This document shows positions 1 to 8,236 of a DNA stretch of 64,000 nucleotides, one piece after another. The DNA is from Novispirillum itersonii subsp. itersonii ATCC 12639 (lineage in GTDB: Bacteria; Pseudomonadota; Alphaproteobacteria; Rhodospirillales; Rhodospirillaceae). Made by a program: the position numbers and the translations under genes. The stretch's first letter is position 1, and each line of letters begins with the position of its first letter. Below the pieces are notes generated by a model. That model made no database searches. It was not told the DNA's origin and worked only from the letters and a program-made list of their open reading frames with translations. The DNA is taken from assembly GCF_000381985.1 (NCBI RefSeq), contig NZ_KB907349.1:50814-114813 (forward strand), in the 5' to 3' direction.

Positions 1-79
1 ATCCTGACCAAATAGGGGCCTGCGGTGCTGTTTTTGTGAAAACCGCTGAACCGGATTGCCGGTGAAGCGTTAGGACTGA

Positions 80-271
80 CAGGGCAAGCCAGCCAGTTTC
101 TCTGCCACAGGTTTCAGTGATGAGGCCGGGGTGGGGCCGCCAGCCAGCCTGACAGCCGTGGTTTCCGGGGTGCTGTACGCGACAGCCGGAAGCCACACCA
201 AAAATGTGGATTGCGGGCTGTGGATCGGGGACAATGCCCCGTCACAGACATCCGCTGATCAATGGCTGTAG
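80..271 (+). other. possible degenerate 3' coding remnant
   Basis: The first 313 bases hold no intact gene. One plus-strand frame stays open from 80 to a TAG at 269-271 and reads like protein (small and polar residues, ending in Trp-Leu), but it follows an in-frame TGA at 77-79 and has no good start. It may be the damaged 3' end of a gene running in from the left, or chance. No family is recognised. Confidence 0.2.
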
Positions 272-313
272 ACCGGACCGCTGACGGTGCCGGGCTGATG
301 GAGTTGAGGACTG

Positions 314-991
314 ATGCAAGCCCACGATCTCTCCCTGATCGGACTGTTTATGCAGGCTGATCTGCTTGTGAAGGCAGTGATGATTCTGCTGGTTCTGGCC
401 TCGGTGGCGAGCTGGAGCATTATTCTTGACCGCAGCATCCGCCTGATCCGCCTGAAGCGTCAGGCGGCGCGGTTTGAGGATGAGGCCGCCCACGCCCCGC
501 TGGATGCCCTGTCGCACGGCCCGCTGGCTGACAGCATCCTGTCGGCGGCGCAGACCGCCTGGCAGGACCGCACCGCCGATGAAACCCGCAGCGAGGTACG
601 CGACCGTATTGAGCGGTCGATGCGGTCGGCGCTGGCCCGCAACCTGCGCCATCTGGAATCCGGCCTGCCGTTTCTGGCCACCATCGGCTCTGCCGCGCCG
701 TTTATCGGTCTGTTCGGCACTGTGTGGGGGATCATGAACAGCTTTACCGCCATCGCCAAGTCGCAGGATACCAGTCTGGCGGTGGTGGCCCCCGGTATTG
801 CCGAGGCGCTGTTTGCCACGGCGATCGGTCTGGCGGCGGCGATCCCGGCGGTGATGGCCTATAACAAGCTGGCTGTTGATCTGGGCCGGGTGGCGGCGCA
901 GATGGAAGAGGCGATTTCGGCCATCGGCAACCGTCTGGCCCGTCAGGCGGTGCGCCCGTCTTCTGCGGGTCTGTCGCAGGCGGCGGAGTAA
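314..991 (+). CDS. exbB: ExbB/TolQ-family proton-channel subunit
   Basis: This 225-residue inner-membrane protein belongs to the MotA/TolQ/ExbB family, which turns the proton-motive force into movement of TonB. A first membrane segment lies near residues 15-40. The conserved family core follows the cytoplasmic loop: a PFIGLFGTVWG stretch with a second helix near residue 130, and a third helix around AEALFATAIGLAAAIPAV. Length is normal for ExbB. The gene is followed 4 bp later by exbD and then by an overlapping tonB, which favours ExbB over TolQ, since no tolA, tolB or pal is present. Its likely client in this window is the siderophore receptor at 32294-34495. Confidence 0.93.
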   Translation: MQAHDLSLIGLFMQADLLVKAVMILLVLASVASWSIILDRSIRLIRLKRQAARFEDEAAHAPLDALSHGPLADSILSAAQTAWQDRTADETRSEVRDRIERSMRSALARNLRHLESGLPFLATIGSAAPFIGLFGTVWGIMNSFTAIAKSQDTSLAVVAPGIAEALFATAIGLAAAIPAVMAYNKLAVDLGRVAAQMEEAISAIGNRLARQAVRPSSAGLSQAAE

Positions 992-995
992 GATC

Positions 996-1439
996 ATGGG
1001 CATGGGTGTCGGAGGGCCGTCAGGCGGGCGGGACAGTTACCGTCCGCTGTCAGAAATCAACGTGACCCCGCTGGTTGACGTGATGCTGGTGCTGCTGATC
1101 ATTTTCATGGTCGCGGCACCGCTGATGACGGTCGGGGTCCCGGTGGATCTGCCGAAAACGACGGCGGAGCCGGTCAAGCCGCCGAAAGACCCGGTGGTGG
1201 TGACGTTGACGAAAGACGGCAAACTGTTTCTGCTGGAACAGGAAGTCCCGGCTGACCAGCTTGATCAGCGCCTGAAGGCGCTGGCGGCGGAAGATCCGTC
1301 CCGGCTGGCCTATGTCCGGGCTGACCGTGGCCTGGATTACGGGCAGGTGATTGATCTGATGGGCCGGATCGGCCAGAGCGGTTTCTCCAAAGTCTCGCTG
1401 ATGGCGGAAATGCCGCAGGGTGGAGGCGCCCAGCCGTGA
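996..1439 (+). CDS. exbD: ExbD/TolR-family protein
   Basis: This 147-residue protein has a short cytoplasmic N-terminus, one membrane helix near residues 25-45 and a periplasmic domain. The signature EINVTPLVDVMLVLLIIFM contains the membrane-embedded Asp essential for proton use in this family. The ATG at 996 lies 4 bp after the exbB stop; an upstream in-frame extension would run inside exbB and is rejected. The stop codon overlaps the GTG start of tonB, so the three genes are translationally coupled. It works as the partner of ExbB in the TonB energy-transducing complex. Confidence 0.93.
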   Translation: MGMGVGGPSGGRDSYRPLSEINVTPLVDVMLVLLIIFMVAAPLMTVGVPVDLPKTTAEPVKPPKDPVVVTLTKDGKLFLLEQEVPADQLDQRLKALAAEDPSRLAYVRADRGLDYGQVIDLMGRIGQSGFSKVSLMAEMPQGGGAQP

Positions 1440-2230
1440 CGGCCGACAGTGCGGTTATGCCCATGATGACGGCGGTTCCTGCCGGTTCGCCCCGTCCCCG
1501 CTGGGCGGCAGCCGGGACGGCTGCGTCGCTGGTCGTTCATGGCGGCCTGCTTGGCGTGCTGGTCTGGGGCACCCTGCGGGAGCCCCCGCCGCCGCAGATG
1601 CCGTCAGAACAGCCGGTTGAGATGGTGTTTGTTGCCCCACCTCCGCCGCCTGCTCCGCCGGTGCCGCAGCCGGTGACCGAACCGCCGCCGGAACCGCCGC
1701 CGCCCCAGCCGGTGCCGCCGGAGCCCCCGGTCATTGAGCCGCCGCCGCCGGTGATCACCAGTGCTGCGGCGGTTGCCCCGCCACTGGCCAAGCCACCGGA
1801 AAAGAAGAAGCCGCCACCGAAGAAAAAAGAACCCCCGCCGCCGCCTGCTCCTGCAGCTCCGGTGCCGGTGGTGGAAACGCCGCCGGTGCAGGCCCCGGTT
1901 TCTCCGGCCCCGCCTGCGCCGCCGCAGATCCGGGGTCCGGTCTCGGCAACGCCTGACTATCTGGGGCTGGCATCGGCCCATCTGCAGAAGTACCGCGACT
2001 ATCCCCGGGCAGCGCAGCGCCGGGGGATTCAGGGGCGTGGGGCGGTGCTGATCGTGCTTGGCCGTGACGGTCATGTGCGGTCGGTCACGGTGCGTCAGTC
2101 CACCGGCAGTGATCTGCTGGATGAAGCGATGCTGAAAACGGTCGAACGTGCCAATCCGCTGCCGCCGAATCCGCAGGCGGATGGACCGGATCTGGAACTG
2201 CTGCTGCCCTTTGATTACGGTCTGCGCTAA
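1436..2230 (+). CDS. tonB: TonB energy transducer
   Basis: This 264-residue TonB has a cytoplasmic N-terminus, a single signal-anchor helix (VVHGGLLGVLVWG, about residues 33-46), a long Pro-rich periplasmic spacer with Glu-Pro then Lys-Pro stretches (about 55-165), and a C-terminal TonB domain (about 175-264) with the YPRAAQRRGIQG motif. The GTG start overlaps the exbD stop as GTGA; an ATG eight codons in is an alternative. The spacer is encoded by a strongly biased CCG/CCC-rich repeat-like tract. It should contact TonB boxes of outer-membrane receptors. A hairpin terminator follows at 2279. Confidence 0.93.
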   Translation: MTADSAVMPMMTAVPAGSPRPRWAAAGTAASLVVHGGLLGVLVWGTLREPPPPQMPSEQPVEMVFVAPPPPPAPPVPQPVTEPPPEPPPPQPVPPEPPVIEPPPPVITSAAAVAPPLAKPPEKKKPPPKKKEPPPPPAPAAPVPVVETPPVQAPVSPAPPAPPQIRGPVSATPDYLGLASAHLQKYRDYPRAAQRRGIQGRGAVLIVLGRDGHVRSVTVRQSTGSDLLDEAMLKTVERANPLPPNPQADGPDLELLLPFDYGLR

Positions 2231-2278
2231 GGCCGGGGCTGAGCCCGATTCTGTGCCGATCATGGGGACAACGACATC

Positions 2279-2314
2279 AACCGGCTTTCCGACCTCGGGA
2301 AGCCGGTTGTTTTA
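2279..2314 (+). terminator. Rho-independent terminator after tonB
   Basis: A 12-bp stem (2279-2290 with 2297-2308, one G-T wobble) encloses the loop GACCTC and is followed by GTTTTA. It closes the exbB-exbD-tonB operon. Confidence 0.8.
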
Positions 2315-2366
2315 TGGAAAACAGATCGCCGACTGCGGGCGGTGAGGGGGCTGACGGGTCCGGGTC

Positions 2367-2435
2367 TTCCCGTAAAGTGGGAATGTCTGAACTTAATATG
2401 CCGGTCGGGAAAATTATTTTCCCGTAATATGGGAC
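2367..2435. promoter_or_regulatory. palindrome array upstream of the IclR gene
   Basis: Three related symmetric sites made of TTCCC/GGGAA half-sites lie 77-145 bp before the IclR start: TTCCCGTAAAGTGGGAA (2367-2383), the perfect 19-mer CGGGAAAATTATTTTCCCG (2406-2424), and TTCCCGTAATATGGGAC (2419-2435). The first and third start exactly 52 bp apart, about five helical turns. IclR-family operators are typically palindromes of the GGAAAT-ATTTCC kind, so binding and autoregulation by the adjacent regulator is inferred. Confidence 0.55.
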
Positions 2436-2511
2436 TATCGTCTTTTCTGACTGTCGGTGTGCGGATTACAGTCCGGCTATTGACAGACGCCGTCAGCGGA
2501 GGGGAGAGACC

Positions 2512-3240
2512 ATGCCGACACCGTCCTGCCCGATGCCGGAACGGGCTTTCCTGATTTTGCAGCAGATTGCCGCCGCACCGTCGGCGCTGACGGTGCGGGC
2601 TCTGGCGGCAACGCTTGGGATGCCGCTGTCCAGCACCTACCGCCATATCGCCGTGCTGGTGCGCTGGGGGCTGGTGGTGGAGCTGGGGCAGAGCGGGCGC
2701 TACACCGCCGGTCCCTTGTGCCTGCAGCTGTCGATGCACTTTCAGGACCGGAATGCGCTGGTGCTGCAATCCCGGCCGGAAATGGTCCGGCTGGCGGAAA
2801 GCAGCGGTGAGACGGTCGCTCTGATGGTGGCGACCCACTATCAGGCGATCTGCATAGATATGATTGAAAGCCGCCAGACCCTGCGCTGTGCTTTTGCGCC
2901 GGGGAAAGGTCAGCCCCTGTCAAAAGGGGCGACGGCGATGACCCTGCTGGCTTTTATGCCCGAAGGTCAGCGGCAGGTGGCGCTGGACGCGTATCCGCAT
3001 CAGGGGGGAGAGGCCGCCCTGTTGGAAACAGTGCGTCAGCAGGGCTATGCCGAAAGCGACAGCATGCTGGATCCGGGGGTGTGGGGCGTCTGCGCCCCGC
3101 TGCTGGCGGATGGCGGGCGTCTGGCCGGGGCCCTGACCCTGATGGCCCCTTCCGGTCGGGGCAATCAGGACCGTGAACGCCTGATCAGCCTGACCCTGCG
3201 GGCGGCGGGCAGGATCAGCGCGGCCCTGACCGTAGACTGA
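2512..3240 (+). CDS. IclR-family transcriptional regulator
   Basis: This 242-residue regulator has an N-terminal winged helix-turn-helix (about residues 10-70; LTVRALAATLGMPLSSTYRHI is the helix-turn-helix) and a C-terminal IclR effector domain (about 80-240) with the typical GQPLSKGATAMTLLAF segment. The ATG follows a GGAGAG ribosome site. It lies 28 bp before hutG and in the same direction, so it probably controls the hutG-gltS unit and itself, perhaps in response to a histidine-degradation or glutamate-family metabolite (inference). The palindrome array at 2367-2435 is a likely binding region. Confidence 0.88.
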   Translation: MPTPSCPMPERAFLILQQIAAAPSALTVRALAATLGMPLSSTYRHIAVLVRWGLVVELGQSGRYTAGPLCLQLSMHFQDRNALVLQSRPEMVRLAESSGETVALMVATHYQAICIDMIESRQTLRCAFAPGKGQPLSKGATAMTLLAFMPEGQRQVALDAYPHQGGEAALLETVRQQGYAESDSMLDPGVWGVCAPLLADGGRLAGALTLMAPSGRGNQDRERLISLTLRAAGRISAALTVD

Positions 3241-3268
3241 TTTCCTCTGTTTGAAGGACTGACACAGA

Positions 3269-4204
3269 ATGCATGTGGCGCCGGACATGGGCCGCTGGAG
3301 CGGACGTATTGACTCTGAAGGGGATCTGGCCCGGCGCTGGCATCAGGTGATTGCCCCGTGGACGGAGCTGTCCGCCCCCGGGGTGGCCCTGCTGGGGCTG
3401 GCCAGTGATGAAGGGGTACGCCGGAATCAGGGCCGCCCCGGGGCAGCCGAAGGCCCTGCGGCGTTGCGCCGGGCTCTGGCCGGGGTGCCGGTGCACGGTT
3501 CCCGCCCGCTCTGGGATGCCGGTGATGTCGTGTGCGAGGATGGCAATCTTGAGGCGGCGCAGCAGGCTGCGGCGCAGCAGGTGGCCTGTCTGCTGGCGAA
3601 CGGGCAGTTTCCCGTTGTGATCGGCGGCGGCCACGAGGTGGCCTATGCAACCTTCTGTGGTCTGGAGGCGTTTCTGGGCTCTCCGGCGGATACTCCCCGC
3701 ATCGGGATTATCAATTTTGATGCCCATTTTGATCTGCGGCAGGCCGGAGAAAGCACGTCGGGCACGCCGTTTGCGCAGATCGCGGAGCGGTGTGCAGCCC
3801 GGGGCTGGCCGTTCCGCTATCTGTGTCTGGGCGTGGCGGAAACCGGCAACACCGGCGCGCTGTATGCCACGGCCCGCCGTCTGGGGGTGCAGTGGATCAG
3901 TGACGGGGCCCTGACCGGCTGGCGCCTGACAGAGGCGGAGCAGGCGGTGGATGCCTTTATGGCCGATTGTGACCACCTGTACCTGAGCATTGATCTGGAT
4001 GTGTTTCCCGCCGGGCAGGCCCCGGGGGTCAGTGCCCCGGCGGCCTGCGGTGTGGCCGTGCCGGTGGTGGAGGCCCTGATTGAGCGGATCAGGGCCAGCG
4101 GGCGGCTGCGGCTGGCGGATATTGCCGAACTTAACCCCCGCTTTGATCAGGACGGGCATACCGCCCGGCTGGCGGCCCGGCTGGTGCACCATCTGTACCG
4201 CTAA
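3269..4204 (+). CDS. hutG: formimidoylglutamase (ureohydrolase family)
   Basis: This 311-residue member of the arginase/agmatinase/formiminoglutamase superfamily probably hydrolyses N-formimidoyl-L-glutamate to glutamate and formamide, the last step of one histidine-degradation route. The Mn-binding motifs are present: GGGHE (about residue 117), INFDAHFD (about 150) and SIDLDVF (about 240). The N-terminal GLASDEGVRRNQGRPGAA and the SSGTPF-like STSGTPF segment match formimidoylglutamases better than arginases. No hutH, hutU or hutI lies nearby, so the rest of the pathway would be elsewhere. The downstream glutamate carrier fits a glutamate theme. Confidence 0.85.
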   Translation: MHVAPDMGRWSGRIDSEGDLARRWHQVIAPWTELSAPGVALLGLASDEGVRRNQGRPGAAEGPAALRRALAGVPVHGSRPLWDAGDVVCEDGNLEAAQQAAAQQVACLLANGQFPVVIGGGHEVAYATFCGLEAFLGSPADTPRIGIINFDAHFDLRQAGESTSGTPFAQIAERCAARGWPFRYLCLGVAETGNTGALYATARRLGVQWISDGALTGWRLTEAEQAVDAFMADCDHLYLSIDLDVFPAGQAPGVSAPAACGVAVPVVEALIERIRASGRLRLADIAELNPRFDQDGHTARLAARLVHHLYR

Positions 4205-4249
4205 AAAGCCGCAGGAAAACAACAGGATGATAACAGGAGGGATCGTATC

Positions 4250-5455
4250 ATGATTGAAATCAGCCTTGATGCCGTGCAGACCACGGCGCTGGCCGTACTG
4301 CTGCTGCTGCTGGGACAGGTGATCAAGCGGCGTGTCGGCGTGCTGGAGCGGTTCTGCATACCGGCTCCGGTGATCGGTGGCTTTGGTATGGCACTGCTGA
4401 TGCTGCTGTTCCGGGAAACCGGACTGGTGAAGGTCACCTTCAATACCGCATTGCAGACGCCGTTCATGGTGGCCTTTTTCACCACGGTCGGCATTGGCGG
4501 CAGCATCGCGCTGCTGCGGACCGGCGGGGTGATCCTGTTTGTCTATCTCGGGGTCTGCTGGACGGTCGCGCTGTTCCAGAACACCTTTGGTCCGCTGGTC
4601 GCCTCGCTGGTCGGTCTTGATCCGGTGCAGGGGGTGATGGCCGGTGCGGTCTCGCTGCTGGGCGGGCATGGCGGGGCTGCGGCCTTCGGCCCGATGGCAG
4701 AGCAGATGGGGCATCCCGGTTCGACCACCGTGGCGATTACCGCCGCCACCTTCGGTCTGGTGTCGGGCAGCCTGCTCGGCGGGCCGCTGGGGGCCTGGCT
4801 GGTCCGGCGGCATGGGGTTGAGATTGCAGCCGTTGATGTGAAATCGGCAGCGCCCGCATTCCACGATCATGATGATGATGTCAGCGTCACCAGCCAGTCG
4901 CTGATCGCCATGACCGGCCTTGTGCTGGTGCTGATGGTGATCGGGGCGCTGCTGTCGGGCTGGGTGCAGCAGGCGACGGCCTTTGTGCTGCCCGCCTATG
5001 TCGGGGCGATGGTGGCGGCGATTATTGCCCGTAACCTGAACGATGGCCTCGGCCTGATCCGCCTGAACACCAAAGCGCTGGATGCGCTGTCGGACCTGAC
5101 GCTCGGGGTGTTCCTGACCATGGCGATGATGACGCTGAAAATCTGGGAACTCTATGATCTGGCCCTGCCACTGATGGTGGTGCTGGTGGCGCAGGTTCTG
5201 GCCCTGCTTCTGCTGGCCGCGTTTGTGGTGTTCCGCCTGCTGGGCCGGAACTATGATGCGGCGGTGATGTGTGCCGGGCTGATCGGGCATGGTCTGGGGG
5301 CGACCCCCAACGCCATTGCCAATATGAGCGCCATGGCCCAGCGGTTTGGGCTGGCCTCGCCGCGGGCGCTGATGATTGTGCCGCTGTGCGGTGCGGTGCT
5401 GGTCGATATCGTCGCCATCCCGTTCCATGCCTACATGATCAATATCCTCAGCTGA
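4250..5455 (+). CDS. gltS: sodium/glutamate symporter
   Basis: This 401-residue membrane protein of the GltS (ESS) family imports glutamate with sodium. About ten or more hydrophobic segments are visible in two inverted halves separated by a charged, His/Asp-rich cytoplasmic loop near residue 200. The family re-entrant motifs are seen as LGGHGGAAAFGP (about 142) and GHGLGATPNAIANM (about 345). The ATG at 4250 follows an AGGAGGG-like ribosome site. It is co-directional with hutG after 45 bp and probably co-transcribed. Length is normal for the family. Confidence 0.92.
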   Translation: MIEISLDAVQTTALAVLLLLLGQVIKRRVGVLERFCIPAPVIGGFGMALLMLLFRETGLVKVTFNTALQTPFMVAFFTTVGIGGSIALLRTGGVILFVYLGVCWTVALFQNTFGPLVASLVGLDPVQGVMAGAVSLLGGHGGAAAFGPMAEQMGHPGSTTVAITAATFGLVSGSLLGGPLGAWLVRRHGVEIAAVDVKSAAPAFHDHDDDVSVTSQSLIAMTGLVLVLMVIGALLSGWVQQATAFVLPAYVGAMVAAIIARNLNDGLGLIRLNTKALDALSDLTLGVFLTMAMMTLKIWELYDLALPLMVVLVAQVLALLLLAAFVVFRLLGRNYDAAVMCAGLIGHGLGATPNAIANMSAMAQRFGLASPRALMIVPLCGAVLVDIVAIPFHAYMINILS

Positions 5456-5466
5456 GGCTGAGCCGC

Positions 5467-5499
5467 TTCCGCCGCCGGGCCATAATCCCGGCGGCGGAA
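5467..5499. other. perfect 13-bp hairpin after gltS
   Basis: TTCCGCCGCCGGG (5467-5479) pairs perfectly with 5487-5499 across a 7-base loop. No T-run follows, so it may be a 3'-end stabiliser or a Rho-assisted terminator rather than a classic terminator. Confidence 0.5.
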
Positions 5500-5584
5500 C
5501 GGCATGATGCTGGCGGCCCATGGACACCGGGGGCATTTTCCGCGACCATGAAGGGTCTGTGATCTGCCGCCGGAGGACACGGTG

Positions 5585-5989
5585 ATGCGTTTACTGTGGA
5601 TCATGCTCGGCTGGGTGTTTATGGCGCTGGCGGTGCTGGGGGTTATTCTGCCCGGTCTGCCGACCACCCCCTTTGTGTTACTGGCGGCATGGGCTTTCCA
5701 TAAAGGCAGCCGCCGCTGGGCACAGTGGCTGGAACAGCACCGGCTGTTCGGCCCCCTGCTGCTGAACTGGCAGCGCCACCGGGTCATTCCCCGCCATGCC
5801 AAGGTTGCCGCCATGACCATGATGGCGGTGTCGCTGGTGTATCTGACAGTCTGGTCTGAGGTGCCGGGGCTGGCGGTGGCCGCCATCGGTGCGGTGATGC
5901 TGGGCAGTGCATCCTGGATGCTGTGGTGCCCCAGCGCCAAACCACAGCAGACGGAGGGTGCGGCCGAGCGCCCCGGCGACCCGGTATAA
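5585..5989 (+). CDS. DUF454 (YbaN-like) inner-membrane protein
   Basis: This small protein of about 134 residues resembles the DUF454/YbaN family. It has the typical N-terminal segment LGVILPGLPTTPFVLLAAWAF followed by a basic linker, WLEQHRLFGPLL and two closely spaced helices (about residues 78-115). An ATG at 5585 directly follows an in-frame GTG at 5582; either could start. Function in the family is not established. It stands alone between gltS and a sigma-54 activator on the same strand. Confidence 0.8.
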   Translation: MRLLWIMLGWVFMALAVLGVILPGLPTTPFVLLAAWAFHKGSRRWAQWLEQHRLFGPLLLNWQRHRVIPRHAKVAAMTMMAVSLVYLTVWSEVPGLAVAAIGAVMLGSASWMLWCPSAKPQQTEGAAERPGDPV

Positions 5990-6114
5990 ACCCTGTGCCA
6001 GCACCGGCGCTTTGTGGTTGAATGCCGGTGTCGTCTTTGCGGTCCGGGCAGACCGGCCGCGTGACCGTCACCGGAAGGTTCGCATCCTATGGCACAGCAC
6101 TCTGACCCGGGCCG

Positions 6115-7581
6115 GTGTCCGTGACCCGCAGCATGACCGAAGCGGAGGTCCGGCGTTACGCCGCCCGTGCCCTTTCTGAGCTGTTTGACAGCCTGTATGA
6201 AGGGGCCTTCGCCATTGATACCGGCGGGCGGGTGACGTGGATGAATCACAAGTTTAAGGCCCTGATCGGCTGGAACGGCACCGAAGCCATCGAAGGGCAG
6301 CCGATTGATGAGGTATTGCCGCACAGCCAGATGAACCGGGTGCTGGAGACCGGGCGGGCTGACCTGCTGGACATCGTTCCGCTGGGGCGGCGTCAGCTGA
6401 CGGTTTCGCGCCTGCCGCTGCTGAAAGAAGACGGCAGCCTGATCGGGGCGATGGGGGTGATCCTCTATGACCGCCTGAATTCCCTGCGGCCATTGGTTGA
6501 CCGGTTCCAGTCCCTGCAAAGTGAGCTCGACACCGCCCGGAAGGAGCTGGCCCGCAGCCGCGCCGCCAAATACAGTCTGGCGATGTATGTCGGGGCTTCG
6601 GCTGCGGTGCGGACCCTGAAGCTGAAGGCCCGCCGGGCGGCGGAGCGGGATGTGCCGGTGCTGATTACCGGCGAGACCGGTGTGGGCAAGGAACTGCTGG
6701 CTCATGGGATTCATGCGGCCTCGGGCCGCGCCGGAAAGCCGATGGTGCGGATCAACGTCTCGGCGATTCCGGAAGGGCTGCTGGAGGCGGAACTGTTCGG
6801 GGCGGCCCCCGGTGCCTATACCGGGGCAGACCGCAAAGGCCGCGAAGGCAAGGTCCGGCTGGCCGATGGCGGTACGCTGTTTCTCGATGAAATCGGTGAC
6901 ATGCCGGTGCCGTTGCAGACCAAGCTGCTGCGGGTTCTGCAGGAGCAGGAAATCGAGCCGCTGGGGGCGAACACCGTCATTCCGGTTGATGTGCGGGTGA
7001 TCAGCGCCACCAGCCGCGATCTGAAGGCAATGGTCGAGGCCGGACAGTTCCGCGCGGATCTGTATTATCGCCTGAACGTGCTGCCGCTGCATGCCCCGCC
7101 GCTGCGCGACCGGCGGGAAGATCTGCCGCTGCTGTGCGATACCCTGCTGGAAGAGATTGCCACCCGCTCCGGCGGGGTCCCTCCGGCGCTGACCACTGCG
7201 GCGCTGGACCGTCTGGCCGCCCATCTCTGGCCCGGCAATGTGCGGGAGCTGCGCAATGTGCTGGAGCAGGCGGTGGCGGAAACCGACGGTGAAACGCTGG
7301 ATGTCGGTGCGGTTGTGCCGCTTCTGCCGGTCCCGGTCCCGGTTCCGGCCCCGCCGCTTATCCCCCCTGCGCAGGGTGTGCCGCCGTCATCCGCCGGTCC
7401 GGTCCGGCCCCTGCGCGATGTTCTTGCTGCGGCGGAGCGGGACGCGATCCGCGCTGCTCTGGCCGAAGCGGGCGGAGTCCGCAGTCAGGCAGCACGCCTG
7501 CTGGGCATTTCGCGTGCGCAGTTTTATGAAAAACTGGCGGCGCATGGCCTGATGGAGGGGGACCGGACCCCGGCGGAATAA
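6115..7581 (+). CDS. sigma-54-dependent activator (PAS-AAA+-Fis)
   Basis: This 488-residue bacterial enhancer-binding protein has an N-terminal PAS-like sensor (about residues 15-125), a coiled linker, a central AAA+ domain (about 155-385) and a Fis-type helix-turn-helix at the C-terminus (about 435-480). Walker A is GETGVGKE, Walker B LFLDEIGD. The sigma-54-contacting loop reads GAYTGA, a conservative variant of GAFTGA. A Pro/Val-rich linker precedes the DNA-binding end. No receiver domain is present, so the signal is sensed directly by the PAS domain. The GTG at 6115 is used; GTG 6121 or ATG 6133 are alternatives. A sigma-54 promoter with upstream dyads lies 2 kb downstream at 9489-9684 and is a plausible target. 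Confidence 0.9.
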   Translation: MSVTRSMTEAEVRRYAARALSELFDSLYEGAFAIDTGGRVTWMNHKFKALIGWNGTEAIEGQPIDEVLPHSQMNRVLETGRADLLDIVPLGRRQLTVSRLPLLKEDGSLIGAMGVILYDRLNSLRPLVDRFQSLQSELDTARKELARSRAAKYSLAMYVGASAAVRTLKLKARRAAERDVPVLITGETGVGKELLAHGIHAASGRAGKPMVRINVSAIPEGLLEAELFGAAPGAYTGADRKGREGKVRLADGGTLFLDEIGDMPVPLQTKLLRVLQEQEIEPLGANTVIPVDVRVISATSRDLKAMVEAGQFRADLYYRLNVLPLHAPPLRDRREDLPLLCDTLLEEIATRSGGVPPALTTAALDRLAAHLWPGNVRELRNVLEQAVAETDGETLDVGAVVPLLPVPVPVPAPPLIPPAQGVPPSSAGPVRPLRDVLAAAERDAIRAALAEAGGVRSQAARLLGISRAQFYEKLAAHGLMEGDRTPAE

Positions 7582-7667
7582 CAGGATTTCTGCGGTCTTT
7601 CGCCGGATCGGGAAATGGGGTAGGGGAAGGGCCAAACCTTTCTGCCCCCTGTCAGGGATCGTACACG

Positions 7668-8225
7668 ATGATCAAAGTTGTCCGGGCCAAGCTACATGGC
7701 CTGTGGGTCACCAATGCCGAGCTGCACTACCATGGCTCGATCACGCTTGACCCGGAAATCTGCCTGCGTGCGGGTATTTATCCGCTGGAATTTGTTGAAA
7801 TCTGGAATAAGGCCAGCGGGGCCCGCATTTCCACCTATGTGATTTTCGGCGAGCCGGGGTCACGCTGCTGCATTCTGAACGGGGCGGCGGCCCGGACCTG
7901 TCAGGCCGGGGATGAGGTGATCATCGCCGCTTCCAGCTATGTGCAGCCGAAGGAGCTGTATGATCTGCGCCCGAAGGTCCTGACCTTCCACCGGGATAAC
8001 AGCGTGGCCGAGGAGCTGTCGTATTCGGTGACCGAGACCCCGGCCAATCCGTTCCATTTTGAAATCCATGAAGACGCGGTGTTCGCCGGGGCGGATCCGG
8101 CCCAGCAGGCGCACAGCCAGCGGCGGGATGAGATGAAGCGTGACATGATGGCGGCAGGGCTGAGCGAGCATCAGGCCCTTGACCTGCTGGCCAAACACTT
8201 TTCAGAAGCGGATCCCGTTCTGTAA
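7668..8225 (+). CDS. panD: aspartate 1-decarboxylase-like protein with C-terminal extension
   Basis: This 185-residue protein matches PanD over about residues 1-125. PanD makes beta-alanine from aspartate for pantothenate and uses a pyruvoyl group formed by Gly-Ser self-cleavage. The cleavage site HYHGS (Gly23-Ser24), the STYVI tyrosine and the LNGAAA and GDEVIIAA segments are all visible. Typical PanD has about 120-130 residues; here about 60 extra residues follow, charged and helix-prone, including a [13 protein letters not shown] segment. Thus it may be PanD with an added regulatory tail. It is followed 11 bp later by an antiporter gene. No other pan gene is nearby. Confidence 0.82.
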   Translation: MIKVVRAKLHGLWVTNAELHYHGSITLDPEICLRAGIYPLEFVEIWNKASGARISTYVIFGEPGSRCCILNGAAARTCQAGDEVIIAASSYVQPKELYDLRPKVLTFHRDNSVAEELSYSVTETPANPFHFEIHEDAVFAGADPAQQAHSQRRDEMKRDMMAAGLSEHQALDLLAKHFSEADPVL

Positions 8226-8236
8226 CAGGACATGCC

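Noticed and set aside
1640..1930. CCG-rich repetitive tract that looks like a simple-sequence repeat
   Set aside because: It encodes the Pro-rich spacer of TonB, a normal feature of the family, so it is not a separate repeat element.
3215..5536. Very long minus-strand open frame (773 residues) opposite hutG and gltS
   Set aside because: It is the shadow of two clear plus-strand genes in GC-rich DNA; its composition (Arg, Gln, His, Pro rich) is not protein-like and no family features are seen.
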